In this document: in pieces, positions 20,045 to 28,630 of the stretch
Layout: each line of letters opens with the position of its first letter
How positions within the stretch are numbered: position 1 is the stretch's first letter
Assembly: GCA_910588425.1 (NCBI GenBank)
Contig: CAJUPM010000010.1
Span: 7,217 to 71,216 of the forward strand
DNA from: an uncultured Christensenellaceae bacterium
GTDB lineage: Bacteria; Bacillota; Clostridia; Christensenellales; Christensenellaceae
DNA: 64,000 nucleotides
Direction of reading: 5' to 3'
The notes under the pieces: model-generated
What the model was told of the DNA's origin: nothing
Database searches by the model: none
Seen by the model: only the letters and a program-made list of their open reading frames with translations
Program-made: the position numbers and the translations under genes

Positions 20045-20494
20045 ATGGATACAAAAGATGTCATTTTAGAGCTTAGAACAAAAAACGGGATGTCCCAGGA
20101 TGCGCTGGCAGAGAAGGCCTATGTCACGCGGCAGGCGGTATCCCGCTGGGAAAACGGCGAGACTGTGCCAAATACCGAGACGCTCAAACTGCTCTCCAAA
20201 CTGTTCGACGTCTCTATCAACACACTGCTGGGCTCTCCCCGCAAGCTGATTTGTCAATGCTGCGGCATGCCGCTGGAGGATTCCTCCATCAGCCGGGAAA
20301 AGGATGGCGCGTTCAACGAGGAATACTGCAAGTGGTGCTATGCGGATGGGAAATTTGCCTATACAAACCTGGAAGAGCTGGTGGATTTTCTCGTGGGGCA
20401 TATGTCGAGTGAGCAGTGGCCGCCCGAGCAAGCCCGGGCTTATTTTGAGGCGCAGCTGCCAAAGCTGAATCACTGGGCGCAGACGAGGGAATAG
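20045..20494 (+). CDS. XRE-family HTH regulator with C-terminal zinc ribbon
   Basis: The 149-residue protein joins an N-terminal Cro/C1-type helix-turn-helix (residues about 5-60; LAEKAYVTRQAVSRWENGETVPNTETL) to a putative zinc-ribbon domain (CQCCGMPLEDSS and EYCKWCYADGKF, about 74-108) followed by a helical end. This architecture is frequent in Clostridia; its effectors are unknown. GAGGTG precedes the ATG at 20045. No linked target operon is evident, and the convergent cation ATPase shares its terminator. Confidence 0.88.
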   Translation: MDTKDVILELRTKNGMSQDALAEKAYVTRQAVSRWENGETVPNTETLKLLSKLFDVSINTLLGSPRKLICQCCGMPLEDSSISREKDGAFNEEYCKWCYADGKFAYTNLEELVDFLVGHMSSEQWPPEQARAYFEAQLPKLNHWAQTRE

Positions 20495-20514
20495 GCTGGC
20501 ATGGGCAGGGCAAT

Positions 20515-20554
20515 AAAAAAGCAAGGCAGCGATTGGAAGCGGCCTTGCTTTTTA
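20515..20554. terminator. Bidirectional terminator
   Basis: A GCAAGGC...GCCTTGC stem has A and T tracts outside. It separates the convergent HTH and ATPase genes. Confidence 0.8.
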
Positions 20555-23062
20555 TTATTTGCGCTTGCGGCAGCGCCAGAGCTTGATGGGCTCGCTCCAG
20601 AGCACGGCCAGGCAGGAGAGCAGGAATGCCATGAGCAGCTGCGTGGCCGAGAGGCCGGCAAGCCCCAGCACCCCGCAAAGCGGCGTATATAGGATGAGCC
20701 CCAGCCCGGCCAGAATGGCCAGAAGTGAAATCCACATCACTTTATCCCGAAGAAGCAGGGGCAGATAGCGGATGGCAGGCGTATTCTGGCTCAGGCTCTG
20801 CACCAGAAGCAGGTTGGAAAAGACCAGGATGCCAAGCCCCATGCTCCGGGCCAGGGCGGCATCACCCGCCGTTTGCAGCAGGTAAAAATAGGCGCCAAAG
20901 CTGGCCAGGAAGATGGTCAGGCCGTGCAGGAGACCCAACGAGAGCACGCCGCGCGTCAGCGGCTCTGCCGAAGAGCGGGGCGGCTGGCTCATGAGATCTG
21001 CTTCGGCCGGCTGCCGCTCCAGGACGATGGAGCAGGTTGGGTCGATAATCAGCTCCAGCAAGACGACATGCAGGGGGAGCAGAAGCAGATCCGCCGGGGC
21101 AATGCCCAGCAGGGGAGCGAAGAGCGAAGCCAGGGCGATGGGGATATGGATGGCGAAGATATATCCGATGGCCTTTTTGATATTGCTGTAAATGCGGCGG
21201 CCATCCCGGACAGTCTCCACAATGGTGGAGAAGTTATCGTCCATCAAAATCAGATCCGCCGCTTCCCGGCAGACCTCCGCGCCCCGGCCGCCCATGGCGA
21301 TGCCGATATCGGCATATTTGAGCGCAGGCGCATCGTTGACGCCGTCGCCCGTCATGGCAACAACTTCGCCGTTTGCCTGAAGCGCCTGTACGATGCGCAT
21401 CTTGTGCTCGGGCAGCACGCGGCAGAAAATATCCGTGCGGCGGACGCGCTCCTGCAGCTGCTCCTGGCTCATGGCGGAAAGTTCTGCGCCAGTCAGGATA
21501 TTGTTGTTAGTAAGGCCGATGCGCCGGGCGATGCCCTGGGCCGTGCTGGCGGCGTCTCCCGTGATCATGACGACGCGGATGCCCGCCTGCCGGCAGTGCG
21601 CCAAATCCGCCTTGATGCCCTCTCTTGGGGGATCCAGCAGGCCGATGAGCCCATAGAGCGCAAACTGGCACTCGGTGATGGAGGCCGGCGGCTGCTGATC
21701 CGGCGCGAGCTCCATCTTTGCGATGGCGATGACCCGCAGTCCCTGATGCCCCATGGCCGCGGCCGCCCGGGTAACCTGCTCCTTCTCCATTTGGGATAGG
21801 CCGCAGAGAGGCAGAATGCTCTCGGCAGAGCCCTTGGCCGCGATAAAGCGCTGGCCGTCGTGCAGCCAGATATGCCCCATCATTTTCAGCTCGTTGGTAA
21901 AGGAGTATTCGCTGATGAGATCGCCGCCAAAGAGATGCTCGGCTGTGATGCCATGCTGCTGGCAGCAGGCCAGCATGGCCTTTTCCATGGGATCGTAGGT
22001 ATCCGGTTCGCAGGCCAGGCCCATGAGCTCCAGCATCTCGGCTTCCTCCTTGCCCGGGGTGACCCAGCTGCGCTCGACGCTCATCTGGTTCTGGGTGAGC
22101 GTGCCCGTCTTATCCACGCAAAGGGTGGTGATGGCGCCCAGCGTCTCGATAGAGGAGAGATTGCGGACCAGCGAATGCTTTTTGGCCAGCCGCCATGCCC
22201 CCATGGAGAGGAACACCGTCAGCACAACGGGAAATTCTTCGGGAATCGTCGCCATGGCCAGCGTGATGCCGGATAAGATGCTCTGGATGAGGCGATCTTT
22301 GACGGAAAGATCCGGCAGGCTGCAATAGGTGATGATGCTCACGAGCAGCAGCAGGCAGACGGCAATGGCGGCGCAGGTTTTGACCAGCCGATCCGTCTGC
22401 GTCTGAAGCAGTGCGCGCTTTTCCGGGGCCGCTTCCAGGCTCTTTCCAATTTTGCCGTATTCGCTCTGCTGCCCGGTCTTTTCCACGCGCACCAATCCGC
22501 TGCCCGAGAGCACCAGCGTGCCGGCATAGCAATAATCCCGGCGCCAGTGATCCTGGCTGGCAGGCGCATCCGGAGATTTCCAGATGGCTTCGGCTTCGCC
22601 CGTTAGGGAGGATTCATCCAGGCAAAGGTCGTTTGCCCGGAGCAAAACGCCGTCGGCAGGGATTTTCAGCCCCTCCCAGATGAGCATGAGATCCCCGGGC
22701 ACGAGATCCTCGCTGGGAATATCCTGCTCCCGGCCGTCCCGGATGACGCGGATATGCGGCGCAGAGAGATCCCGGAGCGCCGCCAGCGTTTTATCCGTCT
22801 TATGCTCCTGAAACGCATCAATGCCGATCATGGCGGCGACGAATACCAGCATGATGGCGCCGTCCCGGGGCTCGCCCAAAACGAAATAGACGATGGAAGC
22901 CGCCAGCAGCAGCAAGAACATGGGCTCGCAGATCGTGTGCATGATCTTTCGGGCAAGGCTCTGCTTTTTCTGCTGCACCAGCACATTCTTGCCGTATTTT
23001 TGGGCAAGCGCTTCGGCCTGCTGGGTGGTGAGCCCTTGGGGGCTGGTTTTGTCGATTGTCAT
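20555..23062 (-). CDS. P2-type cation-translocating ATPase
   Basis: The 835-residue membrane pump has the ATPase order of Ca2+-type pumps: cation N-terminal domain, actuator loop with LTGEAEAI (about 153-160), helix-4 motif PEEFP (about 274-278), phosphorylation site DKTGTLT (Asp about 317) and hinge TGDGVNDAPAL. Six C-terminal helices follow, with ELIIDPTCS in helix 6. PEEFP replaces the PEGLP of SERCA-type pumps, and there is no N-terminal heavy-metal domain. Ca2+ or Mn2+ is the default guess. The leader ends in a terminator hairpin immediately before the ribosome site, suggesting attenuation by an ion. Confidence 0.88.
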   Translation of the reverse strand: MTIDKTSPQGLTTQQAEALAQKYGKNVLVQQKKQSLARKIMHTICEPMFLLLLAASIVYFVLGEPRDGAIMLVFVAAMIGIDAFQEHKTDKTLAALRDLSAPHIRVIRDGREQDIPSEDLVPGDLMLIWEGLKIPADGVLLRANDLCLDESSLTGEAEAIWKSPDAPASQDHWRRDYCYAGTLVLSGSGLVRVEKTGQQSEYGKIGKSLEAAPEKRALLQTQTDRLVKTCAAIAVCLLLLVSIITYCSLPDLSVKDRLIQSILSGITLAMATIPEEFPVVLTVFLSMGAWRLAKKHSLVRNLSSIETLGAITTLCVDKTGTLTQNQMSVERSWVTPGKEEAEMLELMGLACEPDTYDPMEKAMLACCQQHGITAEHLFGGDLISEYSFTNELKMMGHIWLHDGQRFIAAKGSAESILPLCGLSQMEKEQVTRAAAAMGHQGLRVIAIAKMELAPDQQPPASITECQFALYGLIGLLDPPREGIKADLAHCRQAGIRVVMITGDAASTAQGIARRIGLTNNNILTGAELSAMSQEQLQERVRRTDIFCRVLPEHKMRIVQALQANGEVVAMTGDGVNDAPALKYADIGIAMGGRGAEVCREAADLILMDDNFSTIVETVRDGRRIYSNIKKAIGYIFAIHIPIALASLFAPLLGIAPADLLLLPLHVVLLELIIDPTCSIVLERQPAEADLMSQPPRSSAEPLTRGVLSLGLLHGLTIFLASFGAYFYLLQTAGDAALARSMGLGILVFSNLLLVQSLSQNTPAIRYLPLLLRDKVMWISLLAILAGLGLILYTPLCGVLGLAGLSATQLLMAFLLSCLAVLWSEPIKLWRCRKRK

Positions 23063-23084
23063 AGCAAAAAACCTCCAAAATAGT

Positions 23085-23203
23085 AAAAAACTCTGCGGGA
23101 GAAGTCCCGCAGAGTTTCTGCTGCCCAGTGGGCCCGGCTGCGCAAAGAAATGTGCCGCCTGTTCTATTCTATGATATGCAAATCCCCGCTGTCTGATAAT
23201 ATT
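23085..23203 (-). promoter_or_regulatory. Attenuator / candidate riboswitch leader of the cation ATPase
   Basis: A perfect 12-bp stem (23089-23100 with 23105-23116) followed by a U-tract ends nine bases before the GGAGGT ribosome site, while the promoter lies upstream at 23210-23238. Transcription must read through this terminator to express the ATPase. The leader segment GCGGGGA (about 23184-23178) can pair with the terminator 3' arm TCCCGC, giving an alternative fold. Short motifs in order (AGGCGGCA, GCAGCCGGGC, GGGCAGCAG, GGGAC) are reminiscent of NiCo (czcD) riboswitches, but the arms are short. Identity is not established. Confidence 0.45.
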
Positions 23204-23209
23204 TTTAGT

Positions 23210-23238
23210 AGTTTATCATCCCAGCGGGCGGCTGTCAA
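23210..23238 (-). promoter_or_regulatory. Sigma-A promoter of the cation ATPase
   Basis: On the minus strand TTGACA (23238-23233) and TAAACT (23215-23210) are separated by 17 bases. The -35 overlaps the stop of the aminopeptidase gene. Confidence 0.7.
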
Positions 23239-24470
23239 GCCCCAAACGCCCAGTTGCCGTTCTCGAAGAGCGGGATTTCCCGGCCCTCTTCCGTATAGCC
23301 CGTGGCCTTGAGATCTGCGCTGCCAAACATGAAATCGATGTGCGAATACGCTTCGTTCAGGCCGATTTGCTCCTTCTCCTCCCGGGACATCCTTTCCGCG
23401 CCCGGGATGCTGGAAGTATAGCCGCTGCCCAGCGCCAGGTGGCAGGAGGCGTTTTCATCGAACAGCGTGCTGTAAAAGAGGATGCCCGAGCGGGAGATGA
23501 GCGAATCATACGGCACCAGGGCGACTTCTCCCAGCCTGCGGCAGTTCTCATCCTGGAAGATTTGATCCAGCGCCTCCTTGCCCTGCTTTGCGCCGTAATC
23601 CACAACCTGGCCATCCTGGAATTCAAACCAGAAGCCATCGATGAGCACGCCCTGGTAGTTGAGCGGGAGCGTGGAGCAGACTTTTCCATCCACCTTTTCC
23701 CGGTGCGGCGCGGTGAACACCTCTTCCGTGGGCATATTCGCCTCAAATTCCACGCCTTTGACCGTCTTTTCGCTGCCGCCTGCCCAAATTGCCCCGGGAA
23801 TCAGGCCGATATCCAGGCTCGTGCCCAGGGAGTTTTCCAGGTGCAGGCGGGTGATGCCCGAATCGTTGAGAAAATCGCAGTATTTGCGCAGGCGGCCCGA
23901 GTGCTCTGCCCAGGCTTTTTCGGGATCCGGCGTATCCATGCGGGTGGTGTGGTAGATGGCGTCCCAAAGCTTTTGGACGGCCCATTCTTCCTCTGCCTCC
24001 GGGAAGACCTTTTTGGCCCACTCCCGGCCTGCCGCCGCGACGACCGTCCACTGGATTTCATTTTTATCGAAAATCTGCTGAAAGGGCTTTTTTGCCCGGG
24101 CTTCGGCGTTCATGCCCTTGCCCAGCTTTTCCGAATCGATGCCAAAAAAGGCATCCGGGTCGTCGGATTCGATGCAGATATAGGCGGCTCCGGCTTTGGC
24201 GTATTCCTCGATGGGGGTATACTTCCATGCGGGGACGGTCGTCAGCGCATCTTCGCTGGCGTATTGATAGCGGATGCGGCTGGCCTTATCGTCGAAATAG
24301 CGCAGCAGAACATCCCGTGCGCCGGCGCGGTAGGCCTCCTCTAAAACCAGGCGGGCAAACTCCGCGTTCTCGATGGGGGCGTTCAGGATGACCAGCTGAC
24401 CCTTTTGCAAGTTGACGCCCGTGCGGATGATGAGCTTTGCATATGCTTTTGCAGTTTCTTCGCGATACAT
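23235..24470 (-). CDS. M29 family aminopeptidase (AmpS/PepS-like)
   Basis: The 411-residue metallo-aminopeptidase releases N-terminal residues from peptides in the cytosol. Family features are the N-terminal AKAYAKLIIRTGVNLQKGQLV and the metal ligands in FEANMPTEEVFTAPHREKVDG (about 243-263). GSGY (about 350), then HIDFMFGSADL with further ligands, complete the active site near the C-terminus. The length is standard. The start follows GAGGTG. It is transcribed toward the ATPase but has no terminator of its own, so the hairpin in the ATPase leader may also end this transcript. Confidence 0.93.
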   Translation of the reverse strand: MYREETAKAYAKLIIRTGVNLQKGQLVILNAPIENAEFARLVLEEAYRAGARDVLLRYFDDKASRIRYQYASEDALTTVPAWKYTPIEEYAKAGAAYICIESDDPDAFFGIDSEKLGKGMNAEARAKKPFQQIFDKNEIQWTVVAAAGREWAKKVFPEAEEEWAVQKLWDAIYHTTRMDTPDPEKAWAEHSGRLRKYCDFLNDSGITRLHLENSLGTSLDIGLIPGAIWAGGSEKTVKGVEFEANMPTEEVFTAPHREKVDGKVCSTLPLNYQGVLIDGFWFEFQDGQVVDYGAKQGKEALDQIFQDENCRRLGEVALVPYDSLISRSGILFYSTLFDENASCHLALGSGYTSSIPGAERMSREEKEQIGLNEAYSHIDFMFGSADLKATGYTEEGREIPLFENGNWAFGA

Positions 24471-24547
24471 TGTTTCACCTCGTAAACATTGGCTTTTTCA
24501 TAGTATACCCAATTTCTCCTGATTTTTCCATGCCCCGGGAAACTTTA

Positions 24548-24576
24548 TTGACTTTTCCCTCCGCATTCGCTAACAT
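24548..24576 (+). promoter_or_regulatory. Sigma-A promoter of transaldolase-like gene
   Basis: TTGACT (24548-24553) and TAACAT (24571-24576) are separated by 17 bases. Confidence 0.6.
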
Positions 24577-24613
24577 TATTCATGAGAATACTTCACAAAA
24601 GAGAGGGCCAGGC

Positions 24614-25315
24614 ATGTTAGTCTTAATAGACAACGCGAATATCTATGAGATTGAGCGGCTTTATTCCATGTATCCCTACGACGGCGTTACGACCAACCCA
24701 TCCATTTTGATGAATGAGCGCAAGAACCCCATCAAAGTGCTGCAAAGCATCCGGGATTTCCTGCCAAAAAGCAGCCAGCTGCATGCGCAGGTCGTCTCGG
24801 AGAGCACGGAGCAGATGATCGAGGAGGCGCACTTCATGCTGCGGGAAATCGATGAACAGCTTTTCATCAAAGTGCCGGTAACGGCGCAGGGAATGCGGGC
24901 GATTCATCTGTTAAAGCAGGAGGGCATCAACATCACAGCTACAGCGATTTATACGGCTATGCAGGCTTTTATGGCGGCTAAGGCCGGCGCGCGCTATACG
25001 GCGCCCTACGTCAACCGGCTGGACAACATGGGAGCAGACGGCGTGCAGGTTGCGATGGATATTCACACGATGTTCCGGGCAAACAACATGGAGGCGGATG
25101 TGCTGGCGGCCAGCTTCAAGAACTCCCAGCAGATTTTGAATCTCTGCAAGCACGGCATTGGGGCTGTCACCGCCTCGCCGGATGTTTTGGATGCGCTCAT
25201 CCATCACGACGCGACGTTCACCGCCGAAGAAAACTTCACCCAGGATTTCTATTCGCTGGTCAGCGAAGTGACAGGCCTGCATTTCAAGGAAAAAGAGAGC
25301 AGGAAAATCAACTAG
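24614..25315 (+). CDS. Small transaldolase / fructose-6-phosphate aldolase family protein
   Basis: The 233-residue TIM-barrel protein is of the FSA/TalC subgroup of transaldolases, which form a Schiff base with a lysine in FIKVPVT (Lys about 86). YDGVTTNPSIL (about 22-32), GINITATAIYT (about 105-115) and the SFKNSQQ segment are the usual barrel-strand motifs. It may be a transaldolase of the pentose phosphate pathway or a fructose-6-phosphate aldolase; sequence alone does not separate them. The ATG at 24614 gives the family N-terminus; a longer frame upstream would include promoter sequence. A terminator follows. Confidence 0.85.
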   Translation: MLVLIDNANIYEIERLYSMYPYDGVTTNPSILMNERKNPIKVLQSIRDFLPKSSQLHAQVVSESTEQMIEEAHFMLREIDEQLFIKVPVTAQGMRAIHLLKQEGINITATAIYTAMQAFMAAKAGARYTAPYVNRLDNMGADGVQVAMDIHTMFRANNMEADVLAASFKNSQQILNLCKHGIGAVTASPDVLDALIHHDATFTAEENFTQDFYSLVSEVTGLHFKEKESRKIN

Positions 25316-25322
25316 AAAATCA

Positions 25323-25363
25323 AAAGCGGCAAGGGAGCGAATCTGCTTCCTTGCCGCTTTTTT
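25323..25363 (+). terminator. Rho-independent terminator
   Basis: An AAGCGGCAAGG/CCTTGCCGCTT stem is followed by TTTT. Confidence 0.85.
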
Positions 25364-25376
25364 CATGCGCATTTTT

Positions 25377-26117
25377 TTATGCCGCGGGCTGTTTTTTCGG
25401 TTCGGGCAAATGCCGGATGAGGAACGCCTGGAACACGGGCTTTTTGTGCTTGAGCGGCGCATAGAGCGAGAGCGCGCCGGCTGCCGCGCCGAAAAAGTCC
25501 ACGATGAGATCCTTCATGGTGTCGATAAGGGCGGCCCGGCCGATGAGGTTGGTCCCGTCCTCCAGTGCGAACTTCTGCATGTTCATGCCCAGCAGGCCGT
25601 CTGCGGTAAATTCGTAAAACTCCCAGATGACGCCAAAGCTCAGGGCCATCATGAAGGCGCACAGCGCGGCGAAGCCGGCCGGAAGCCGCTCGATGCCGCC
25701 CTCTCCGCAGCAGGCGTTGACGATGGAATAGCCCACGATGGCCAGCACGGCACCGCTGCTGACATGCAAAATATCGTCCCAATGGGGCACGGCGTAGTAG
25801 AAGCGGAACACCTCGCCCAAAAAGGCGGCGCAGAACATAAAGAGATAGTAGTACATCAAAATGCCCGGAGGCAGTTCCAGCCGGAACACTTTGCGCAGCA
25901 GAGCCGGGAGCAGGCAGAGCACAAACGCGCCCAGGCACTGCACGGTCATCAAAGTGAAGTTGGCCTTTGTCTTATGCGGATCTTCCGCGGCCCAGCTGCC
26001 CTCCGGCGTGGTGAGCAGGGTGGCCGTCGTGTAGACGGCGGCGCCAATCAGGCAGAGGGAGACCGACCAAAAGACGATGCGCTCCCATAATTTTCCGGAT
26101 TTTAGCTTGTTTTTCAT
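25377..26117 (-). CDS. Integral membrane protein, DUF2238/YjdF-like
   Basis: The 246-residue protein has about seven hydrophobic segments. The middle and C-terminal pattern HWDDILHVSSGAVL (about 111-124), GVIWEFYEFTADGL (about 159-172) and DTMKDLIVDFFGAAAG (about 194-209) matches the conserved acidic and histidine positions of YjdF/DUF2238-type membrane proteins. No biochemical function is known. It ends with a basic, proline-rich cytosolic tail and seems to be transcribed alone. Confidence 0.65.
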   Translation of the reverse strand: MKNKLKSGKLWERIVFWSVSLCLIGAAVYTTATLLTTPEGSWAAEDPHKTKANFTLMTVQCLGAFVLCLLPALLRKVFRLELPPGILMYYYLFMFCAAFLGEVFRFYYAVPHWDDILHVSSGAVLAIVGYSIVNACCGEGGIERLPAGFAALCAFMMALSFGVIWEFYEFTADGLLGMNMQKFALEDGTNLIGRAALIDTMKDLIVDFFGAAAGALSLYAPLKHKKPVFQAFLIRHLPEPKKQPAA

Positions 26118-26189
26118 GTTGTCGCTCCTTACTTACTGTTGCTGATAGTTTAGCATAACCGATATGCCGGGCAAATATCACGCCTGGCG

Positions 26190-27113
26190 CTAGGCCAGGG
26201 CGCATAAAACTGCGAAAACGATGATCGTCACGGCGACATACAGGCTCATCTGCGTGTTCATATATTCCTGCTGCGCGTCGTCTTTTGCATAGACGGAGGT
26301 GGAGAAGGGCGCGGGCAGCGAGGAGACGAAGATGACTGCGAAGCGGACGCTCTCCTCCCGCACGCCAAACAGCGAGAGCAGCAGCAGCGCCAGCAGGCAG
26401 ACCGGGATGGAGATGATCAGCCGCAGGGTGGAAGTCTTGAGCACGGCGGGCAGCAGCTTTTTATTCAGGCTGAACCCATAGCCCACGACGATGAGGATGA
26501 GCGGCGTGATGGATTTGGTCAGCATGGCGATGATGGAATCCAGAACCGGGCCGATAGGAGAGCCGAAAATCAGGCGGGAAAGGCCGGTTAAGTTGCAGAA
26601 AACGCCCAGCAGGCAAGCGATGAGCGCCGGGCTGGAAAAGATGTTTTTCAGCGTCTGCCCAATGCCGTCGCCTTTGCCTCCGTTGAGCATGGGGATATAG
26701 AGGCAGAAGAAAAAGAAGCAGGCTCCGATATCCATGCTGGCCAGAAAGCCAAGGCCGGTATCCCCAAAGAGCAGAGGAAACAGCGCGACGCCCAGCATAC
26801 CGATTTCATAGGCGCTGCAAAGATAGGGATGGTAGGAAAACCCCCGGCAGGCTTTGCGCGTCGCCAGCCCCAGCAGCAGGGAGGCGCAGCACATGAGCAG
26901 GCAGGTCAGCCCCAGCAGGGCGACCGTCCCAGAAAGCTGGATTTTGGCCAGGGAGTTGAAGAGCGTAACGGGCATGAGGTAGCGGCTGATGAGTTTTTTC
27001 AGGCCGTCGATGCCTTTGGCGTCAAAGACTTTTTTTGTGCGGCAGAGGATGCCAAGGCCAATCAGCACGAGGACGGGCAGAGTGAGCTCGCAGACGGTGA
27101 GCAGTAGATCCAT
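26190..27113 (-). CDS. AEC (auxin efflux carrier) family transporter
   Basis: The 307-residue membrane protein has ten helices split by a central loop, as in the AEC family of organate and auxin-like carriers. It begins with LPVLVLIGLGILCRTKKVFDAKGIDGLKKL-type sequence, and the second half opens NLTGLSRLIFGSPIGPVLDSI. Substrates in bacteria include malate and other organic anions, but none is inferable here. I chose the ATG at 27113 (AAGGA upstream); the longer frame adds a non-family N-terminus. Confidence 0.85.
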   Translation of the reverse strand: MDLLLTVCELTLPVLVLIGLGILCRTKKVFDAKGIDGLKKLISRYLMPVTLFNSLAKIQLSGTVALLGLTCLLMCCASLLLGLATRKACRGFSYHPYLCSAYEIGMLGVALFPLLFGDTGLGFLASMDIGACFFFFCLYIPMLNGGKGDGIGQTLKNIFSSPALIACLLGVFCNLTGLSRLIFGSPIGPVLDSIIAMLTKSITPLILIVVGYGFSLNKKLLPAVLKTSTLRLIISIPVCLLALLLLSLFGVREESVRFAVIFVSSLPAPFSTSVYAKDDAQQEYMNTQMSLYVAVTIIVFAVLCALA

Positions 27114-27167
27114 GGAGTGTTCCTTTCTTATGATCCAATCTATTTTCTGTGCGAAGCACAAAATTCC

Positions 27168-27710
27168 TCATTTGGGCAGGCGGTGCATGATGCGGCAGGC
27201 GATCCACTCGCCCGAAACTTTCTCGCCCTGCTGTTTGGTTTTCACATAGGAAAACCCGGCCTTTTCATAGCAGCGGGTGGCTCTTTGATTATCCACTCTC
27301 GGGTCGATACACAGCGCATCGGCCTTCTTTTGCGCAAAGAGATAGCCACAGACCATCTCCAGGCAGCGCGTGCCAATCCCGCGGCCGAGCAGCTCCGGCT
27401 GGCCTAAAAACAGGTCGATGCCATAGGGATGCGCATAGGGGTGCAGAAGCAAGCTCGCCTTTTCCTGCGCATCCGAAATCTCGTAAAACTGCAAATAGCC
27501 GATGGGGCGCTCTTCCTGCAAAATCAGGCAGGAGCAGACGTCTCCCTTTTGCACATGGCGGCGGATGCTGGCGACCTCCCGGGCCGCATCTCCGCCGTAA
27601 AAGCGGGAGATTTCCGGGTGCGAAAGCCAGCTGGTCAGCAGATCGTATTCCTCCGGCTGGCCGAGTAGAGGGCAAAGCGCCAGGTTATCTTGTTTGCAGA
27701 GTATATTCAT
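27168..27710 (-). CDS. GNAT acetyltransferase, AAC(6')-like
   Basis: The 180-residue acetyl-CoA-dependent N-acetyltransferase resembles the aminoglycoside 6'-N-acetyltransferase branch of GNAT proteins. It has IGYLQFYEI in the central sheet, YGIDLFLGQPELLGRGIGTR (about 111-130, including the acetyl-CoA loop) and DPRVDNQRATRCYEKAGF (about 150-167). Chromosomal relatives often have other acceptors, so antibiotic resistance cannot be claimed. The chosen start at 27710 fits the family N-terminus, but the ribosome site is weak. It follows nagB on the same strand after a terminator. Confidence 0.75.
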   Translation of the reverse strand: MNILCKQDNLALCPLLGQPEEYDLLTSWLSHPEISRFYGGDAAREVASIRRHVQKGDVCSCLILQEERPIGYLQFYEISDAQEKASLLLHPYAHPYGIDLFLGQPELLGRGIGTRCLEMVCGYLFAQKKADALCIDPRVDNQRATRCYEKAGFSYVKTKQQGEKVSGEWIACRIMHRLPK

Positions 27711-27771
27711 AAAAGGTATTGTAGCATAAAATGCCAAATTGCGCCATGGAAAAAGCCAAAAAGAGCCAAAC

Positions 27772-27799
27772 AAAAAAGCCGGCAAAGCGCCGGCCTTTT
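27772..27799 (-). terminator. Terminator of nagB
   Basis: A GCCGGC...GCCGGC stem has a T tract on the minus strand, immediately after the nagB stop. Confidence 0.8.
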
Positions 27800-28516
27800 T
27801 TAGCAATCTGACTCATTATAGATGACGGTGAGATTTGGATGCAGCTGTAGGATGGAGGCGGGAACTTCGGGCGTAACCGGCCCATAGAGCGCCTTTTCCA
27901 GAATTGGCATTTTCTCGGAACCCTGGGAGATGAGCAAAATGCGCTTGGCCTGCATGATAGGCGCGATGCCCATGGTCAGGGCCGAGCGGGGCTGCTGCTC
28001 CGCGGCGTCAAAGAAGCGGGAATTGGCCTCCAGCGTGCGCTGGGTAAGGGCGACTTCGTGCGTGGGCAGAACAAAGCAGTTCGAAGGCTCGTTAAAGCCG
28101 ATATGCCCGTTGTGGCCGATGCCCAGCAGCTGCAAATCGATGCCGCCGGCGGCGAGAATGCTGGAATCGTAATTGGCGCACTCTGCGCTGGCATCTGCGC
28201 AGTCTCCCTGGGGGACATGCGTATTTCCCGGCAGGATGTTGATCTGCGAGAAGAGATGTTTCTGCATGAAATAGCGGTAGCTCTGGGGATGGTCTCCTGC
28301 AAGGCCGCGGTATTCATCCAGGTTGAACGTGCGGACCTGGGAAAAATCCAGCTTGCCCTGCTGGTTCCACTCGGCAAGCTGCTGGTATGCGCCGACCGGG
28401 GTTGAGCCGGTGGCGAGGCCGAGGACGGTATCCTGCTTTAGCGCGATCTGCGCGGCGATGATCTTTGCCGCTTCAAAGCTCAGCTGTGCATAGCTTTTTA
28501 CATGAATGCTTCTCAT
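27800..28516 (-). CDS. nagB: Glucosamine-6-phosphate deaminase
   Basis: The 238-residue cytosolic enzyme converts glucosamine-6-phosphate to fructose-6-phosphate and ammonia. The motifs are GLATGSTPVGAYQQL (about 34-48), FNLDEYRGL (about 65-73, catalytic Asp), LGIGHNGHIGFNEP (about 126-139) and the MGIAPIMQAKRILL segment. The length is that of the short Gram-positive form without the C-terminal allosteric part. AAGGAG precedes the ATG at 28516. nagA lies about 15 kb away (42661), so the pathway genes are split here. Confidence 0.95.
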   Translation of the reverse strand: MRSIHVKSYAQLSFEAAKIIAAQIALKQDTVLGLATGSTPVGAYQQLAEWNQQGKLDFSQVRTFNLDEYRGLAGDHPQSYRYFMQKHLFSQINILPGNTHVPQGDCADASAECANYDSSILAAGGIDLQLLGIGHNGHIGFNEPSNCFVLPTHEVALTQRTLEANSRFFDAAEQQPRSALTMGIAPIMQAKRILLISQGSEKMPILEKALYGPVTPEVPASILQLHPNLTVIYNESDC

Positions 28517-28543
28517 GGTATTCTCCTTTGAAAAGATAGCACT

Positions 28544-28572
28544 ATCATACCATGAAACCGCGGGACAAGCAA
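28544..28572 (-). promoter_or_regulatory. Sigma-A promoter of nagB
   Basis: On the minus strand TTGCTT (28572-28567) and TATGAT (28549-28544) are separated by 17 bases. Confidence 0.6.
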
Positions 28573-28599
28573 CGGAAAAATGCCTCATGATTTTTGCGC

Positions 28600-28628
28600 A
28601 AAAAAAGAGGGCGAAATGCCCTCTTTTG
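28600..28628 (-). terminator. Terminator of the ABC importer operon
   Basis: An AAGAGGGC/GCCCTCTT stem has a T tract on the minus strand, three bases after the permease stop. Confidence 0.8.
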
Positions 28629-28630
28629 GT

